Shown here: piece after piece, positions 43,207 to 54,464 of the stretch | How the letters are laid out: every line of letters begins with the position of its first letter | How positions within the stretch are numbered: the first letter of the stretch is position 1 | From: Stenopsyche tienmushanensis | Taxonomy: Eukaryota; Arthropoda; Insecta; Trichoptera; Stenopsychidae | Assembly: GCA_008973525.1 (NCBI GenBank) | Contig: WACJ01000105.1 | Span: forward strand, 992,001-1,056,000 | Direction of reading: 5' to 3' | DNA length: 64,000 nucleotides | The notes under the pieces: generated by a model | What the model was told of the DNA's origin: nothing | Seen by the model: only the letters and a program-made list of their open reading frames with translations | The model's database searches: none | Position numbers and translations under genes: made by a program

Positions 43207-43508
43207 GTAAAGGTACCCCTACACGTCTAAACATTCTCAATATATTTTAACCATTTGAAAATCACATGCCATCGCGATTGAATTCAATGATACGAGTATA
43301 TCAATGCTAAACAAATTCGCGAATGTGCATACTTACTATTCAACAAAAAATCGTATTCTAAAGAATCTGGATATGTACAACGCTTAGTTCCAAGTAGTTA
43401 CAAATTCAATCAGATTTACACTCAAGATGTGGAGCAAAATATGCTATTCAAATTGAGCATTTATGGTGGGTATATTATTTACAAGTTCACGTGTAGACTT
43501 ATCTTTAC
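43207..43508. mobile_element. MITE with GTAAAG...CTTTAC ends
   Basis: GTAAAGGTACCCCTACACGT at the left pairs with ACGTGTAGACTTATCTTTAC at the right (imperfect, about 15 of 20). Single ends of the same type occur at 58549-58571 (reverse, ACGTGTAGGGGTACCTTTA) and near 21043. The 302-bp body has no coding frame of note. Superfamily not determined; no target duplication seen. Confidence 0.55.
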
Positions 43509-43581
43509 AATATCAACAGTGTACAGGTTGCGAGGTCCTGACAGAAAAGTGAATTTATCATACCGAATGTGTTAAATGAAA

Positions 43582-44301
43582 CAGGGCCGTAGCAAGGGCG
43601 TGGGCGCAACTGGATTTGGGGCGCAAAACGCAGAATACCGACCCGGTTGAGAGTTGCACATGGTTTTTATTTGATTCGACTATTCTACTTTACATGAACC
43701 AATACTGATTGACTTTGTTCGTTTTATAATATATAGTAAGTTGTCTAATTTCTCTTTTCTTCTTTATTGCTCAAACATTGGGCCGAGCCAGCCGGTATAA
43801 GCCCGCAATAAAACAATATTTTCGACTGATTGTAAGATTTAAACGCCCCACCCGATCAGTCTTCTTCAGACAAATTTGTTTCATAATGAGAGTTTGTAAT
43901 CATTTCGTAGACATTTTCAGGCATCGCATCCGATCGCGAGGCGCTTATTCGTCATATCAGCTGTCCGAAAAGCGGACCGATTGGACATACATGCCTTGTT
44001 GCTACTCCGTCCTCTTTTAGGGCCTTTTCTAGAATTTTCTATGATCTGTACGATCACGGAAGCAACGTAGCGTCTAGACACTTTCTATCATGGTATTTTT
44101 TAAAACAGTAACCGCCATATATACGTTAGGTCGGGTAGTTTTGGGACATTATTTAAAATTTTTTTTTTAATAATACTTAATATATTGCATTTATAAAAGT
44201 ATTAGTTAACTTTTAAAAATAAATAGGATTTTCGGGAGGGGGGGGGGGGGGCGATAGTTGGATACTTGCCACGGGCGTTTCAAACCCTTGTTACGGCTCT
44301 G
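43582..44301 (+). mobile_element. hAT-like MITE family A, complete, 8-bp target duplication
   Basis: Octamer AAATGAAA lies immediately outside both ends (43574-43581 and 44302-44309), the duplication length of hAT insertions. The ends are CAGGGCCGTAGCAAGGGCG and the inverse CCCTTGTTACGGCTCTG. The 720-bp body carries TTGGGGCGCAAAACGCAGAA, the exon-like core with GTCCGAAAAGCGGACCGATT, GTCTAGACACTTTCTATCAT and TAGGTCGGGTAGTTTTGGGA. No transposase domain is present. A run of 14 G lies at 44238-44251. Confidence 0.92.
44238..44251 (+). repeat. G14 homopolymer
   Basis: An uninterrupted G run within the right arm of the hAT-like MITE. Sister copies have only GGAGG.GGG here, so this is expansion of a G-rich patch; its length may vary or be affected by sequencing error. 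Confidence 0.8.
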
Positions 44302-44320
44302 AAATGAAACGTTATATTAA

Positions 44321-44627
44321 CCCTCTTAGTGCCGGATGGTGATATATTGTCGTTATCAACACTTGCGAAAAGTGCAAACGACGATATATCGTCTCAAGAT
44401 AACCTGATGTTAAAAAAAAAGTATCGACTGAATCAATCCTTATTCATGTAGCAAAAAATCTTACCAAGTCTTTCAAAACAACAAGTCTTATCAAGATCCC
44501 ATCAAATTTATGAGGCCCTCTAAATTTTTGCGCCCCGAGGCGCACGCCTTCTGCGCCTCTCATATTATTTTATTTCAACATTTATTTGGTTATAAATGTT
44601 TCAAAACGTCGTTCGGCACTAAAAGTG
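44321..44627 (+). mobile_element. piggyBac-like MITE family 2, complete, TTAA target duplication
   Basis: TTAA at 44317-44320 and 44628-44631 flank inverted ends CCCTCTTAGTGCCGGATGG and (reverse complement) CACTTTTAGTGCCGAACG. A subterminal ATATTGTCGTTATCAACACT ... CGACGATATATCGTC block recurs at 58000-58087 and, weakly, at 52560-52610. The body is 307 bp and non-coding. It begins 20 bp after the hAT-like MITE ends. Confidence 0.85.
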
Positions 44628-44639
44628 TTAATCTACAGC

Positions 44640-46335
44640 TAAAAATATTTTTACATCATTTATCATTAAATTGTGCAACAATTGAAATTATTTCGACGAA
44701 TGAAAAACGATTTTTTCAACGTAATTAATGCTATACATTTATTACATGGCCATAGGATGTTTTTTTTTAAATATTTTTTACTAAAGTAGACAAATTATTG
44801 TCGTTAAGGGAGAACCACTCCTTTTATGGAAATTATGTTGATAAATTATTATTATTATTATTTTTTTTTTTTAATAAGATCATCAAAGATTTTAGTTATA
44901 AATGTTTTTATTTTTTTTTAAATCAATAATGGATATTTAAATAAATTTTAAATATGTAATATCAATAAGAATATTTTTTATAATAATATTGCAATATTTA
45001 AAATTTTTTTTTTGAATATGCGCGCGGTTGTTTGCTGCTATAATTTTTTCGCTTGCTACGCCAAAAAAATGTTTCGCCGGCCGCCAACAGATGGCAATCG
45101 GTTCGCTGTTGTTTATGTTGCGGTTTGCTACTTGAATAACACCCATACCGTGTCTATGGCTGCAATATTTCATCAAACAGATTGATTAAAACGTCTAGCA
45201 AATTATCAATCAGAATATAAGTATATCAGGTCCGGTGGCCACAAGTAACGGTGCGTGCACCATAATTTATTATCTCAGGTTAAACCTGGCGAGGTGATGC
45301 AACGGTATACCTCTTGCACCGTAATGAATAACCATATTGCTTTAAGCGAGCACTCATTCGTCTGGACGAGTGATAAGCACCACTTTTGCACTCGGGAGAA
45401 CTCCTAAATTGTGCAGACATTACATAAGATGCAAGCTAAGCCTCGGCTGTAATAATTGGCAAGAGTCGAAAGTAAAACGTGTCCGGCGACGAGTTGGCCA
45501 TGAGAGGTACCAGGAAGGGCCCTGTGCAGATTCGATCCGCGGACTCGAGCGAAAAAATGCGGTACATGGAATCAGACTCGGCCTTTTCAATTGAAAGAAT
45601 TTAATGAATTGTGGAGATTTTGTCTCGAAGGACTAATGGGATTGTACAGTTCGATGAATCATGCTGCATGAAAGGAGCGATCGATTCTTCAATGTTGGCC
45701 ATCGGCCTGTCCGTTGTTCCAGTCTGCTGGTTGCGTATAGTTGTTTCTGATGGAATGGTCAGTAATCTTGGCATCGATTTTTTTTAAAGTGAAACCTCCA
45801 TAAGCGCGGTGTGATAAATTGGCGAGAGAGATGGAGAATCATCTGTAGTGTGTCCGTCTCCGTCGCATATATCATAAACACGCATGCGCGCGCCCCCAAG
45901 CAATCACTACACCATTAGCTTCACTATTTTATAATATATTACACAAACACTTTATCTACTTTTTAGACAAAGGCAAGATGTGGTCAAATTTTATAATGGA
46001 CGGATGCTATTTCAATTGTGGTCGATCAATGTTTTTTTCTGTCGATAAACAATGTTATAAATATATTCATACCAAACACATTAAAAATAACGATGTCGAA
46101 ACTGAGATCTTATAGTAAAATTTGACATTTAATTGTAATACCTATGTTGTTTCATTGGCTCAGTTATATAATATGAAAATAAAAAGCTATTCTAGAAAGT
46201 TATATTATAAATAGAACAAACAAACGCTTAATGTTACGACAAGCCTTTCTATTTTTATATGAAATGCATCAAAGAGGGATATAGGCCAGGGGTGGTCAAT
46301 TTGCTGCCTTAATTGCTACACACTCTACTTGCCTT
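44640..46335. other. Unassigned sequence
   Basis: 44840-44900 is low-complexity ATT/T-rich DNA. A GC-richer patch at 45230-45620 holds a 74-codon plus-strand frame without motif. Nothing recognisable is supported. Confidence 0.35.
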
Positions 46336-46337
46336 AA

Positions 46338-46495
46338 ACCCTTTGAGTAGTGAGCTAATTTAAAATCATCACAAACTTAGATGCTATATTTGCTTGTCCG
46401 TCACTTATCGTCGTACAAATCCTCTTGTCTTTCAGGAAGCGTCGCAGCGTGTATGAAGCTTGTATTTAAATAAATAAACACTGTCTTTATAAAAG
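46338..46495 (-). mobile_element. piggyBac-like MITE family 1 (reverse), half copy
   Basis: Starts (A)CCCTTTGAGTAGTGAGCTAA after TTAA at 46334-46337, then ATGCTATATTTGCTTGTCCG, CACTTATCGTCGTACAAATC, CAG.AAGCGTCGCAGCGTGT and AAACACTGTC. It is truncated after that block. Confidence 0.75.
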
Positions 46496-46499
46496 TATC

Positions 46500-47105
46500 T
46501 TTATCTGTGTTCCTATAATATATTTATTTTACGATCGTGTATCGTGATTATTGGCATACTATGAATATACGACATACATAGGCCCTTGAAAATATTCCAA
46601 CTTCTGAACTTGAATATCCTATTGCATATTCTGTTCGTTGCATATTTTTGCTCAATGTTTTGCCCTTTTTATGTTCCTTGTCCTTCCAGCATAAAGAGTA
46701 TTTTTGTTACTCGCCCTCCATGTAAGTATCACATGACGGGAAGTCTGTGGGGGTGGTTATTGATTATCGAAAAGTGTTTTATTTTTTCGCTCCCTCGTTC
46801 TAAACCCCATTAATTTTATATTAACATCGTTTGTTCCTTTCTTTCATATTAATTCAATAGCACCATAAAATTCCCACATTTTTTCCCAATGAAATTTAAT
46901 CATTTCTGGCTGACGCTTTGTTACAATCCAGTAATTATTTTAATATTATGTACATCATCCTGGATGTAAATTCAGCTTTCGTACATTTAAAATAAGCTGT
47001 TTTATTACTAAAAATGGTATACTAATATTCAAAATTATCAACGAAATCATTATTTACTCCTCTTATTTGCTTTTTATACCTTTCAATACATTAGATTTTT
47101 AGTAC
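46500..47105. other. Unassigned AT-rich sequence
   Basis: A 75-codon plus-strand frame (46586-46813) has hydrophobic residues but no motif. Confidence 0.4.
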
Positions 47106-47110
47106 ATGTG

Positions 47111-47577
47111 AGGATCATCCAGAAAGTAAGGTTACAACATTTAATAATTTACGTATCCTGTAAATTCAAAAAATTAAATTTACAGGATACTTCACAAATA
47201 TATTGAGCTATTTTTCAACGTAATCACTGTCGAGATCGAGACATTTCTGTAGTCGGGGTACTAGTTTTTGTATGCCAGTGTCATAGACACTCGGCGCCAG
47301 CTTTTTTTATATCGTCTTTTGGATTCTGGGGTATAATAACACACCCATGTCTCATCCTCCTTTACAAATCCAGAAAAGTTTCTCCCTCTTGTGCAAAACG
47401 ACCCAAAAAAATCATGCGATGACTTCTCCATTGGACAAATTTACTGTGACTGAACAAAATGGCCGACAAACATGCGAAACCAAAAAAACTGACCGTTAGG
47501 ATCTTCTTTACACGCCAGGTGCAGTGTAATAAAGTTGATAACACTCGATCTGGAAGATCATGTTTACAGCTGAAATT
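47111..47577 (-). mobile_element. Mariner element (family M2), deleted
   Basis: The plus-strand left end AGGATCATCCAGAAAGTAAG-GTTACAA is the 3' end. On the minus strand the leader TTTGTCGGCCATTTTGTTCA-GTCACAGTAAATT is shared with the M2 fragment at 51185. Coding pieces are FVKEDETWVCYYTPESKRRY (first Asp) joined to SVYDTGIQKLVPRLQKCLDL-DSDYVEK (C-terminus), so the centre is deleted. A 14-bp inverted repeat (47153-47166 / 47177-47190) lies in its 3' untranslated part. Confidence 0.8.
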
Positions 47578-47724
47578 TCCAAGATAAATTTAATTAAACT
47601 GAATTTTGATAGCGGCTTAGCCCTCTGAATCCCAAATAAATATATTTATAACAGGATTGCAAACAACAATTGCATTTGACCCATTGATGACTTCAAAATG
47701 TTCGTATATGAATAGTTTAAGCAG

Positions 47725-48584
47725 GCGCCTGCCTCGGGCGCAACTGGGCTTGGGGCGCAAAACGCAGGATACCGACCCAATTGAGAAAGTTTCACGTGGT
47801 TTTTATTTTAATTGATCATTCTACTCTAAATGAATTAGCGCGGTACATAGCAGTATTATCACTTTGACGTACACAGCCGTCAAGTCCCGTCATGCGTCAG
47901 CATATAATACTTGCTTATTGCGCTAGATAAGTCTGCATATCGTCTTAGCAGCACTTCAAATCTTATCTTATCCAAAAATAACACAAGAAAAATTGAACAG
48001 AATCAAAGAATAAAAAGGTTGAAAACAAGTACCTCTCATTCTCATTACTCTGAAAATTGACTCGAGATAGATAAAGCCGGGGGATATCAAGCTTGGGACT
48101 CTTTGAGCTACTCGAGTTTACTTTCATTTAGATGAGTTTCGTCGATATGAGATAAGATTTGAAGTGTCGGCGAAGACGGTATGCATGGACTTACCTGGTG
48201 CAATCAGCAGGTATTATCTGCTGACGGTAATTGTGCGTCAAGGGGTGGATTGAGATTGTCTCGAAACTGCATTTCCAAAAATAACCTAAGTTCAAGTAAA
48301 AGTTTTTGATCAACCTACCTGAATTTTTGGGAGGTTTTTCACTATAATATTTTTTCGTAAATAAATTACTTTTTTGGAATACAATTTGTCAAGAATATAA
48401 CTAAAAAGCCTGATTATTTTTTTATATACTTTAAATAAAATCAAAAATTCGTTTTCAGATCAATAGAACAATAGAAAAAATCCGAAAAATGAACTACAAT
48501 ACTTCTTGAATTCACGAAAAAATGTGAGGGGGGGCGCAATTTAGATTCATGCCACGGGCGCATCATACCCTAGTTACGGCTCAG
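47725..48584 (+). mobile_element. hAT-like MITE family A, interrupted by a long inverted-repeat insert
   Basis: The left part (GGGCGCAACTGGGCTTGGGG-CGCAAAACGCAGGATACCGA) and the right end (GCCACGGGCGCATCATACCC-TAGTTACGGCTCAG) belong to family A. The outermost left bases are lost, and the exon-like core is absent. The middle, about 47840-48500, is unrelated and holds the inverted repeat described at 47877. Confidence 0.7.
47877..48243. repeat. Long imperfect inverted repeat (about 95-bp arms)
   Basis: Arm 1 (47877-47971) and arm 2 (48149-48243) are reverse complements with mismatches. Shared words include GATAAGATTTGAAGTG, AAGACG.TATGCA and GTATTATxTGCTGACG. About 180 bp of unrelated sequence lies between them. 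It looks like a foldback or long-TIR MITE inserted in the hAT-like MITE. No other copy was seen in the window. Confidence 0.65.
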
Positions 48585-48701
48585 GTGGACTATGTGTTAT
48601 TTTGCCAATGATTTTTGGGGTTAGGTAAATTGGCTTGAATGTCACGAACGATGAAACTCTAATCGACAGTTGGTTGGAAAGAGAGAGATAATCGTTAATA
48701 G

Positions 48702-49271
48702 CAGGGTCGTAACAAGGGCGTGGCTAAGCAGGCGCCCGCCACGGGCGCAACTGGGTTTGGGGCGCAAAATGCAGAATACCGACCCGGTAAAGAGTTACAC
48801 ATGGTTTATATTTTACTTAACCTTTCTACTTTACTGCAACAACACTGTTTGACTCTGTCCGTTACATATACACTAAGTTATCTAATCTCTCTTTTCTTCA
48901 TTATCGTTATTTTCAGATATGGCATCCGATCGCGAGCCGTTCATTCAGCGGTCCGAAAAGCGGACCGATTGAGCATACAGACCTTAGGGCCACTCCGTTC
49001 TATTTTAGGGCATTTTGCGACATTCTCTATGATCTGTACGATCGCGGAACTCTAGACATACATTCTATCAACAGTAGCCGCCATCTATACGTTAAGTCGG
49101 GTACTTTTGGGACTATCTTTGTGTATTATTTTAAAACATATATTATAATAGTATTTAATGCATTGCATTTATAATAGTATTGGTTAAATTTAAAAAATAA
49201 ATTGTATTTCTGGAGGAGGGTGTTAAGTTAGATATTTGCCACGGGCGCTTCATACCTTAGTTACGGCTCTG
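48702..49271 (+). mobile_element. hAT-like MITE family A, complete, 8-bp target duplication
   Basis: GTTAATAG occurs immediately before (48694-48701) and after (49272-49279) the element. The ends are CAGGGTCGTAACAAGGGCG and CCTTAGTTACGGCTCTG. The 570-bp body includes TTATCGTTATTTTCAG just before ATATGGCATCCGATCGCGAG and the GGTCCGAAAAGCGGACCGAT core. An 8-bp gap compared with the 43582 copy removes CGTCATAT in that core. No transposase is encoded; the long overlapping frames are by-products. Confidence 0.93.
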
Positions 49272-49279
49272 GTTAATAG

Positions 49280-51180
49280 TGTGTCCGTGTTAGCCTTGTA
49301 GATCATAGACAGACTGCACGCATGCGCCATGCCGCCTCTGTGTGTGTCCGCCACTAGACCAGAAGCGTGCCTATTTTATTATATGTTACATACATATATT
49401 TATTTCAGTATTTCCTTTTTAGATCTAGATCGAGACGACTGGCAGTCCAAATATTAATAATTAATGTCTAGAAACATTGTAATCCTAATGTAAACTGTAA
49501 TCTAAAGAATCTTTTAATCGTAATAAAATGTAGGTATAATTAACTAAAATCGGAGAAGCTCTTTCAACAAAGATAAAACGACTTTCGTTCATGTTGTCTT
49601 GAGAGTAGGCGTTTGTTTTGATAATTAATATACTCGCATCATTCTTATCGTTGAACAATTTTGTTATTCTCCCTTGACTGTTCTGGAGTGGCGTTATTAG
49701 TCGAGTATCATCATTTTTAACAGGCAAAAATAGCTAAATAACAGAAAGTAGATGCCATGCATGTTGAATATTAAGAAATATTCTGAAGAAATGAAGGAAT
49801 ATTGTGTGCTATAACGTAGCATGTCTGCTCTCCAGTTCAAAAGGGTTAAAATGGATTTTTGGTATTTTTTTGTTGTTATTCTGTTAATGAATACTACTTG
49901 GTCATTGCCAATTATAAATGCATCAAAGACAAGATTATCTGTATATTGACTTTGGTGATTCAAAATGTCGAAGATGTCAATATTGAGTATTTGTTTTGTT
50001 ACTGCAGTGTATTGCATTCAGTTTTATACAGTAAATCTTTAAGGAAAATAGGTCTTTAATGTCGCGGATGAGGATAAATTCGACCTTAAATTCAAAGAGT
50101 TCATTACCTCTAACGAACATTACTTCTTACACACAACACAAAGAGGTGGATTTTTCAAATTCAGCATGGCAATTGAAATTTCCAAATCGTCATGCAATCG
50201 CCTGTAAGCAAATATGATACACACACAAGGAGCACATTTTTAAATAGACCCATTGTTGGATTAATGGTCGTAAAATAATGATAACGTTATGAGCGACTAA
50301 GCACTAATTCGAAGCATGGAAAACTTTTGAATCGTCCATTTGCATCGCAAGAAGGCAAGATGCGGTCCGAAGACACACCGCTGAATAAAGATGATTCATT
50401 TAAAATTAAGCACGCTCTTAATTGTCCGTCGTGGCGAAACAATTATGCAATTATTGCATAATTCAATGCAAATTAAATTGGGGAGCGAAAGTCACGGTCC
50501 GTTCGCGCGGAATCACAGAATTCTAATTGCGTTTCGCGGTGTTGTGCAATATGCACACAACAGTCATTCGATGGATGCGAAAATCAATCTTCTTAATCCA
50601 TTAGTGACGGAAATTGTATGTTAAAAAAAAAAAAGATTTTCTGTGTTATATGCATGCGAAGGTCGACCTTGCACACGATCCAATCTTGTGTCTGTTTACC
50701 TGACCGCAAAACGGACCGATTTAAAAACGCGGTGATCAACGACGATGATGGCTGAAGACCTGTTGCAGCTTGAAAGCAGGTAGACGAACTTGTGCATGAA
50801 GTCTGATGCAACACATGATCATTCTTGTCTTGAAAAACGAGTTAACTTTTGAGTAAAACCTTTGGATTCTGCCATTACGGTGAACAATTATAAGTCGGCA
50901 CTTGCGAGCTCTCTCCAAGTTTTGCGAATTGAAAGTTTTATAAATGATGTACGAAACAGGAATGAAGCACATACTCCCATAAATAACCATATATTGAACA
51001 ACGAAATCATTAAATCCTTCTCCAACAATACCACGACGAATGTTAATTGACTTTTGGTATTCATCTTCTATTGGCGGTACAACATTTTCTCCTATTTTGT
51101 ATATCATTTTTATACATGTTTTGTATAACTGTTAAATTCTCATCTTGGTCGATATCAACTAGAAATCCATCTATAAAATA
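49280..51180. other. Unassigned sequence
   Basis: No supported gene in 1.9 kb. Overlapping frames of 60-123 codons on both strands lack motifs. At 50700-50720 ACCGCAAAACGGACCGATTT faintly recalls the hAT-MITE A core but without flanking blocks. Confidence 0.35.
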
Positions 51181-51184
51181 AGGT

Positions 51185-51465
51185 TACAAGGGTTTTTTGA
51201 GGACATGTTGTTTGTCGGCCATTTTGTTCAGCCACAGTAAATTCTTCCGATGAAAAGGTCATCGCGCGCTCCCGCCAACAATACCACTGCGAATATCCAT
51301 CGGAAGCTCGTGGAAGTTTATAGTAGTGATATGATGAGTCGACTACATGTCACGAAGTGGATTAGGTTTTTCATAGAAGGCTGTATTGATAATTGCGACG
51401 AAGCAAGGAATGAAAAACCAACAGTGATTTCTGAAGAACTTGTACAAAATTTCCTGACATTATAA
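51185..51465 (+). pseudogene. Mariner (family M2) 5' end with transposase N-terminus
   Basis: The leader AAGGTTACAAGG and TTTGTCGGCCATTTTGTTCA-GCCACAGTAAATT match the M2 element at 47111-47577. The frame from 51250 reads HRKLVEVYSSDMMSRLHVTK, WIRFFIEGCIDNCDEARNEK, PTVISEELVQ. This is the helix-turn-helix and linker of mariner transposases (IH.QLVEVYG..VMSR..V..W...F..GR.D..DE.RSGRPS). It is cut off before the catalytic core, just where the next MITE begins (51481). Confidence 0.8.
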
Positions 51466-51480
51466 AATATGATATTTTAA

Positions 51481-52260
51481 TCCCTTGAAAAGGTTAGACA
51501 CAGAGTTGTGTCTGAATTCCAGTAATTCAGAAAGAGCATTCTCACACGTTGGAAACAGAAAAAGATGGAAAGTGTCTTGCACATTGAGTTTGGAGAGAAA
51601 CAGAGACGAAGAGAGTATCTTGCGTATATCGTATGATTGTATAGATCGTCAACCCAAATTTATCGACTAATAATGATATGTGAATAATATAATGAATTGA
51701 TTTCAAGTGTATTGTCTATGTTTATATAAAAAAATCAGGACCGTAACAAAGGCTTGGGGCGCAAAACGCAGAATACCGACCCGGTCGAGAATTGCACATG
51801 GTTTTTATTGTGCTCAACCATTCTACTTCACATGATCCAACAATGATTGACTTTGTTCGTTTTTAACATATATACTAAGTTGTCTAATCCCTCTTTTATT
51901 CGTTATCGTTATCATTCGTTGTATCAGCGGTCCGAAAAGTGGACCGATTGAGCACACAAACCTTTTAGCGCTTTTTGCGGCATTTTCTATGATCTATATT
52001 TCTATATTTATAAGACACTTTATATTATAGTTATATACAACAATAACGGCTATACATTATGCCGGGTATATTGCATTTGTAATAGTATTAGTTAACATTA
52101 AAAATATTTTTGCCAAGGGCGCTTCATACCCTAGTTACGGGTTTGTAAAAAATGATGGAATATTGTGTGCTATCGACAGTGTTTATTTATTTGAATACAA
52201 GCTTCATACAACCTGCAACGGTCCTGACAGATAAGTGGATAAGTTAAGTGAAGTACGGCA
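51481..52260 (+). mobile_element. piggyBac-like MITE family 1, split by a hAT-like MITE
   Basis: It starts TCCCTTGAAAAGG after TTAA (51477-51480), with GAATTCCAGTAATTCAGAAA, TCTTGCGTATATCGTATGAT and TTTATCGACTAATAATGATA up to 51735. The family order resumes at 52146 with TGGAATATTGTGTGCTATCG, ACAGTGTTTATTTATTTGAA and GGTCCTGACAGATAAGTGGA. The right end with CTCAAAGGG is lost after about 52260. The interrupting segment is a family A hAT-like MITE. Confidence 0.85.
51736..52145 (+). mobile_element. hAT-like MITE family A, nested, near-perfect target duplication
   Basis: CAGGACCGTAACAAAGGC at the left and CCCTAGTTACGGGTTTG at the right bound 410 bp. Octamers AAAAAAAT (51728-51735) and TAAAAAAT (52146-52153) differ at one base. 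Core blocks GGTCCGAAAAGTGGACCGAT and TTGGGGCGCAAAACGCAGAA are present, with internal shortening. Its position inside the piggyBac-like MITE shows it is the younger insertion. Confidence 0.9.
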
Positions 52261-52264
52261 TCTA

Positions 52265-54060
52265 GAAATCATGGTTGAAGTTCCAACCTTCAAATAAAAA
52301 ACGAGATCGTTCTCTATCCTGTCCTGATACCGCGTAATAGTGAAATCTTTATAGGAAACCGCGCATATCGAATCAAATGGGTCCAAGGGGCCTCTCAAAT
52401 GCTAAATATGGCACTGACTACAAAACAAATTATTTGCGTAGTTAGTGACATACAGGTATAACATCAAAACTCTAGTATTATTATATTTAAAACCAATTAT
52501 TAATATCATTTTATCCATCCTTGTAGTAAAGTTCCTTCCTTTTAGTAAATGTACCGAGGTTGGCACTAATTGCAAATGTTGACAACGATAATATATCAGT
52601 CTCTTTTATGTCCCCTATGTTGTAAGCTTTCTTTTTGGTTGATCCTCGTATTTCGCTTTAAATGTTTTTGGAAAACCGTCTTGTATAGCAGCCGCGTTAT
52701 ACGAGGCCCGTGTGTGTATTAAAAAGTGCTTTCTGTTGATGATTTGATGGAATTCAGTCATGGCTTTTATATTTTTAACATGTCATCATAAAGTGGTCCA
52801 CATTACGTTGCACCACAAAGAATGCATGTCGTTCCACGACGATGCCACAAAACGCAATCCCATCACACATTTTCCATTTTTGATTATATCGACATTGTGC
52901 GTTATCTATTATGTTTTTAAAAGAGAAACTCAATTGAAAGTGAGTTATCTATTCTTTTGATCTAAAATTCCAGAGTATGTTTTGTTCGCCATTCAATCAC
53001 GCACGTTCATGTTTATTATCATCGGGTGTATGCAGGCGACTATGACAACACTCGTACGTGAAACTAAATAAGCCGATATGCATTCTTCCATGACTGTTCT
53101 GGTTTTGGACTTGAGAAAATGTCCATGGAACACTTTTTAGCTCCACGAAAACGCGTGATCCGAAAAAAGGCCCCAAACGAAAGACTGAAGTCGTGTTTGG
53201 ACGTCGATATTCGGCTAATTTCATGCCGGCTTTCGACACAAAGATTCGTGATTTTTCAGTATCCTTAGGCCTTTAACCGCCGATGCCATTCAGAATTTGG
53301 CACAAAGCTTGTATACATTGAAATGCAGACCCAATTGACACCAATCAAAAGAGATCACACCCACAGATCTCAAGTCATAGATCACAATATAGCCGGTTCA
53401 AAGGCCAGATCGCTCATTGCACTCAATGTTGGATCATTTGATATTCATCCTTCACGAAATTTGAGCAAAACTATTCTGCAATTAGTCCATGGGCGGAAAA
53501 CCATTGTCAAAACAATGCGTTGACCAAACAATGCTAAATGTTTCATCCGTATTACATAAATTAAGCAACGCTCGACGGAATATGAATTATGTTTTTCACG
53601 CTGTCAGACCATTTAAGATTTGGTTGAAAAGCACTGCATAGAAAATTAATAGCGTAATTCGAGATAAAGCCTTGAATATTTAATCGAAATTTTAGATGTG
53701 GATGTAAAGATTGATGGAACCAGAAAAAAAGCTCCATAAGCAGCAAATCTATTTTAAATGTAAGCGCTTGTTCAAAAAGGGCTTAAGGATACTAATGAGG
53801 AATTAAAAGCTTTGAAATTATAGTACTGTGATTAATTGTTTGGAATTATTACTCAACTATCACGGCGTTCAAACGTACAGGAGATGTGGTTAGCGACCAC
53901 ATTTTTAAAAACGCACATCCGAAATGAATGAAAACCGTGTCAAATTAGTCGACAATGGTCTCATAGAAAGGATTTCAAAAATTCAATTACCATTTAATAA
54001 GAATATATTTTCAAGCGTCTTTTTTTTTTTGTAGAAGAGATTTTATGTGTATTTGACAAC
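52265..54060. other. Unassigned sequence
   Basis: 52560-52610 contains GCACTAATTGCAAATGTTGA and CGATAATATATC, reminiscent of piggyBac-like MITE 2. A less AT-rich patch at 52990-53300 has overlapping frames on both strands with no recognised motif. Confidence 0.35.
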
Positions 54061-54064
54061 ATAA

Positions 54065-54273
54065 CCCTTTGAGTGCTGCGGTGTATTTTTATAAACAGAA
54101 GTTTGTTTGCTATCTTTCTTATTCTTGTTTACACGGTTAAATACTGATAACCACAGAAATGACTCGCATTCCAGCATTTTAGAGTCATCAATGAGCCAAT
54201 AGCGATCGTTGTTTGCAGTCCTCGCTAGTTTCACAATCGACGATATATTTGACGTATTTTAGCACTCTAAGGG
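54065..54273. mobile_element. piggyBac-like MITE family 3, complete
   Basis: CCCTTTGAGTGCTGCGG at the left pairs with the reverse complement of TTTTAGCACTCTAAGGG at the right. The right flank is TTAA (54274-54277); the left is ATAA, one change from TTAA. The 209-bp body includes TCGACGATATATTTG, similar to the subterminal block of family 2, so families 2 and 3 may be related. Confidence 0.8.
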
Positions 54274-54464
54274 TTAAGGGCATATTCTAGTCTAAAATTT
54301 TGAAAAAAAATGATTGTATATTTTCAATGTTTAGACGTTTAAGAATATATCCCCCAAAGGAATTTCCAAATTTTAAATTATTAACAGAGTTATAGCTATT
54401 TTAAATAATGGCTAATTACAATATTTGACTTGTCCTAATTTAAAAACCTTCTTGGATACACGCT

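Noticed and set aside
43778..44020. 80-codon frame inside the hAT-like MITE, and similar frames at 2138-2362 and 48720-49055
   Set aside because: They read through MITE sequence in frames that differ between copies; no transposase motif is present.
45230..45620. tRNA or 5S rRNA gene in the GC-richer patch
   Set aside because: I could not fold a cloverleaf or find internal promoter boxes with correct spacing by eye.
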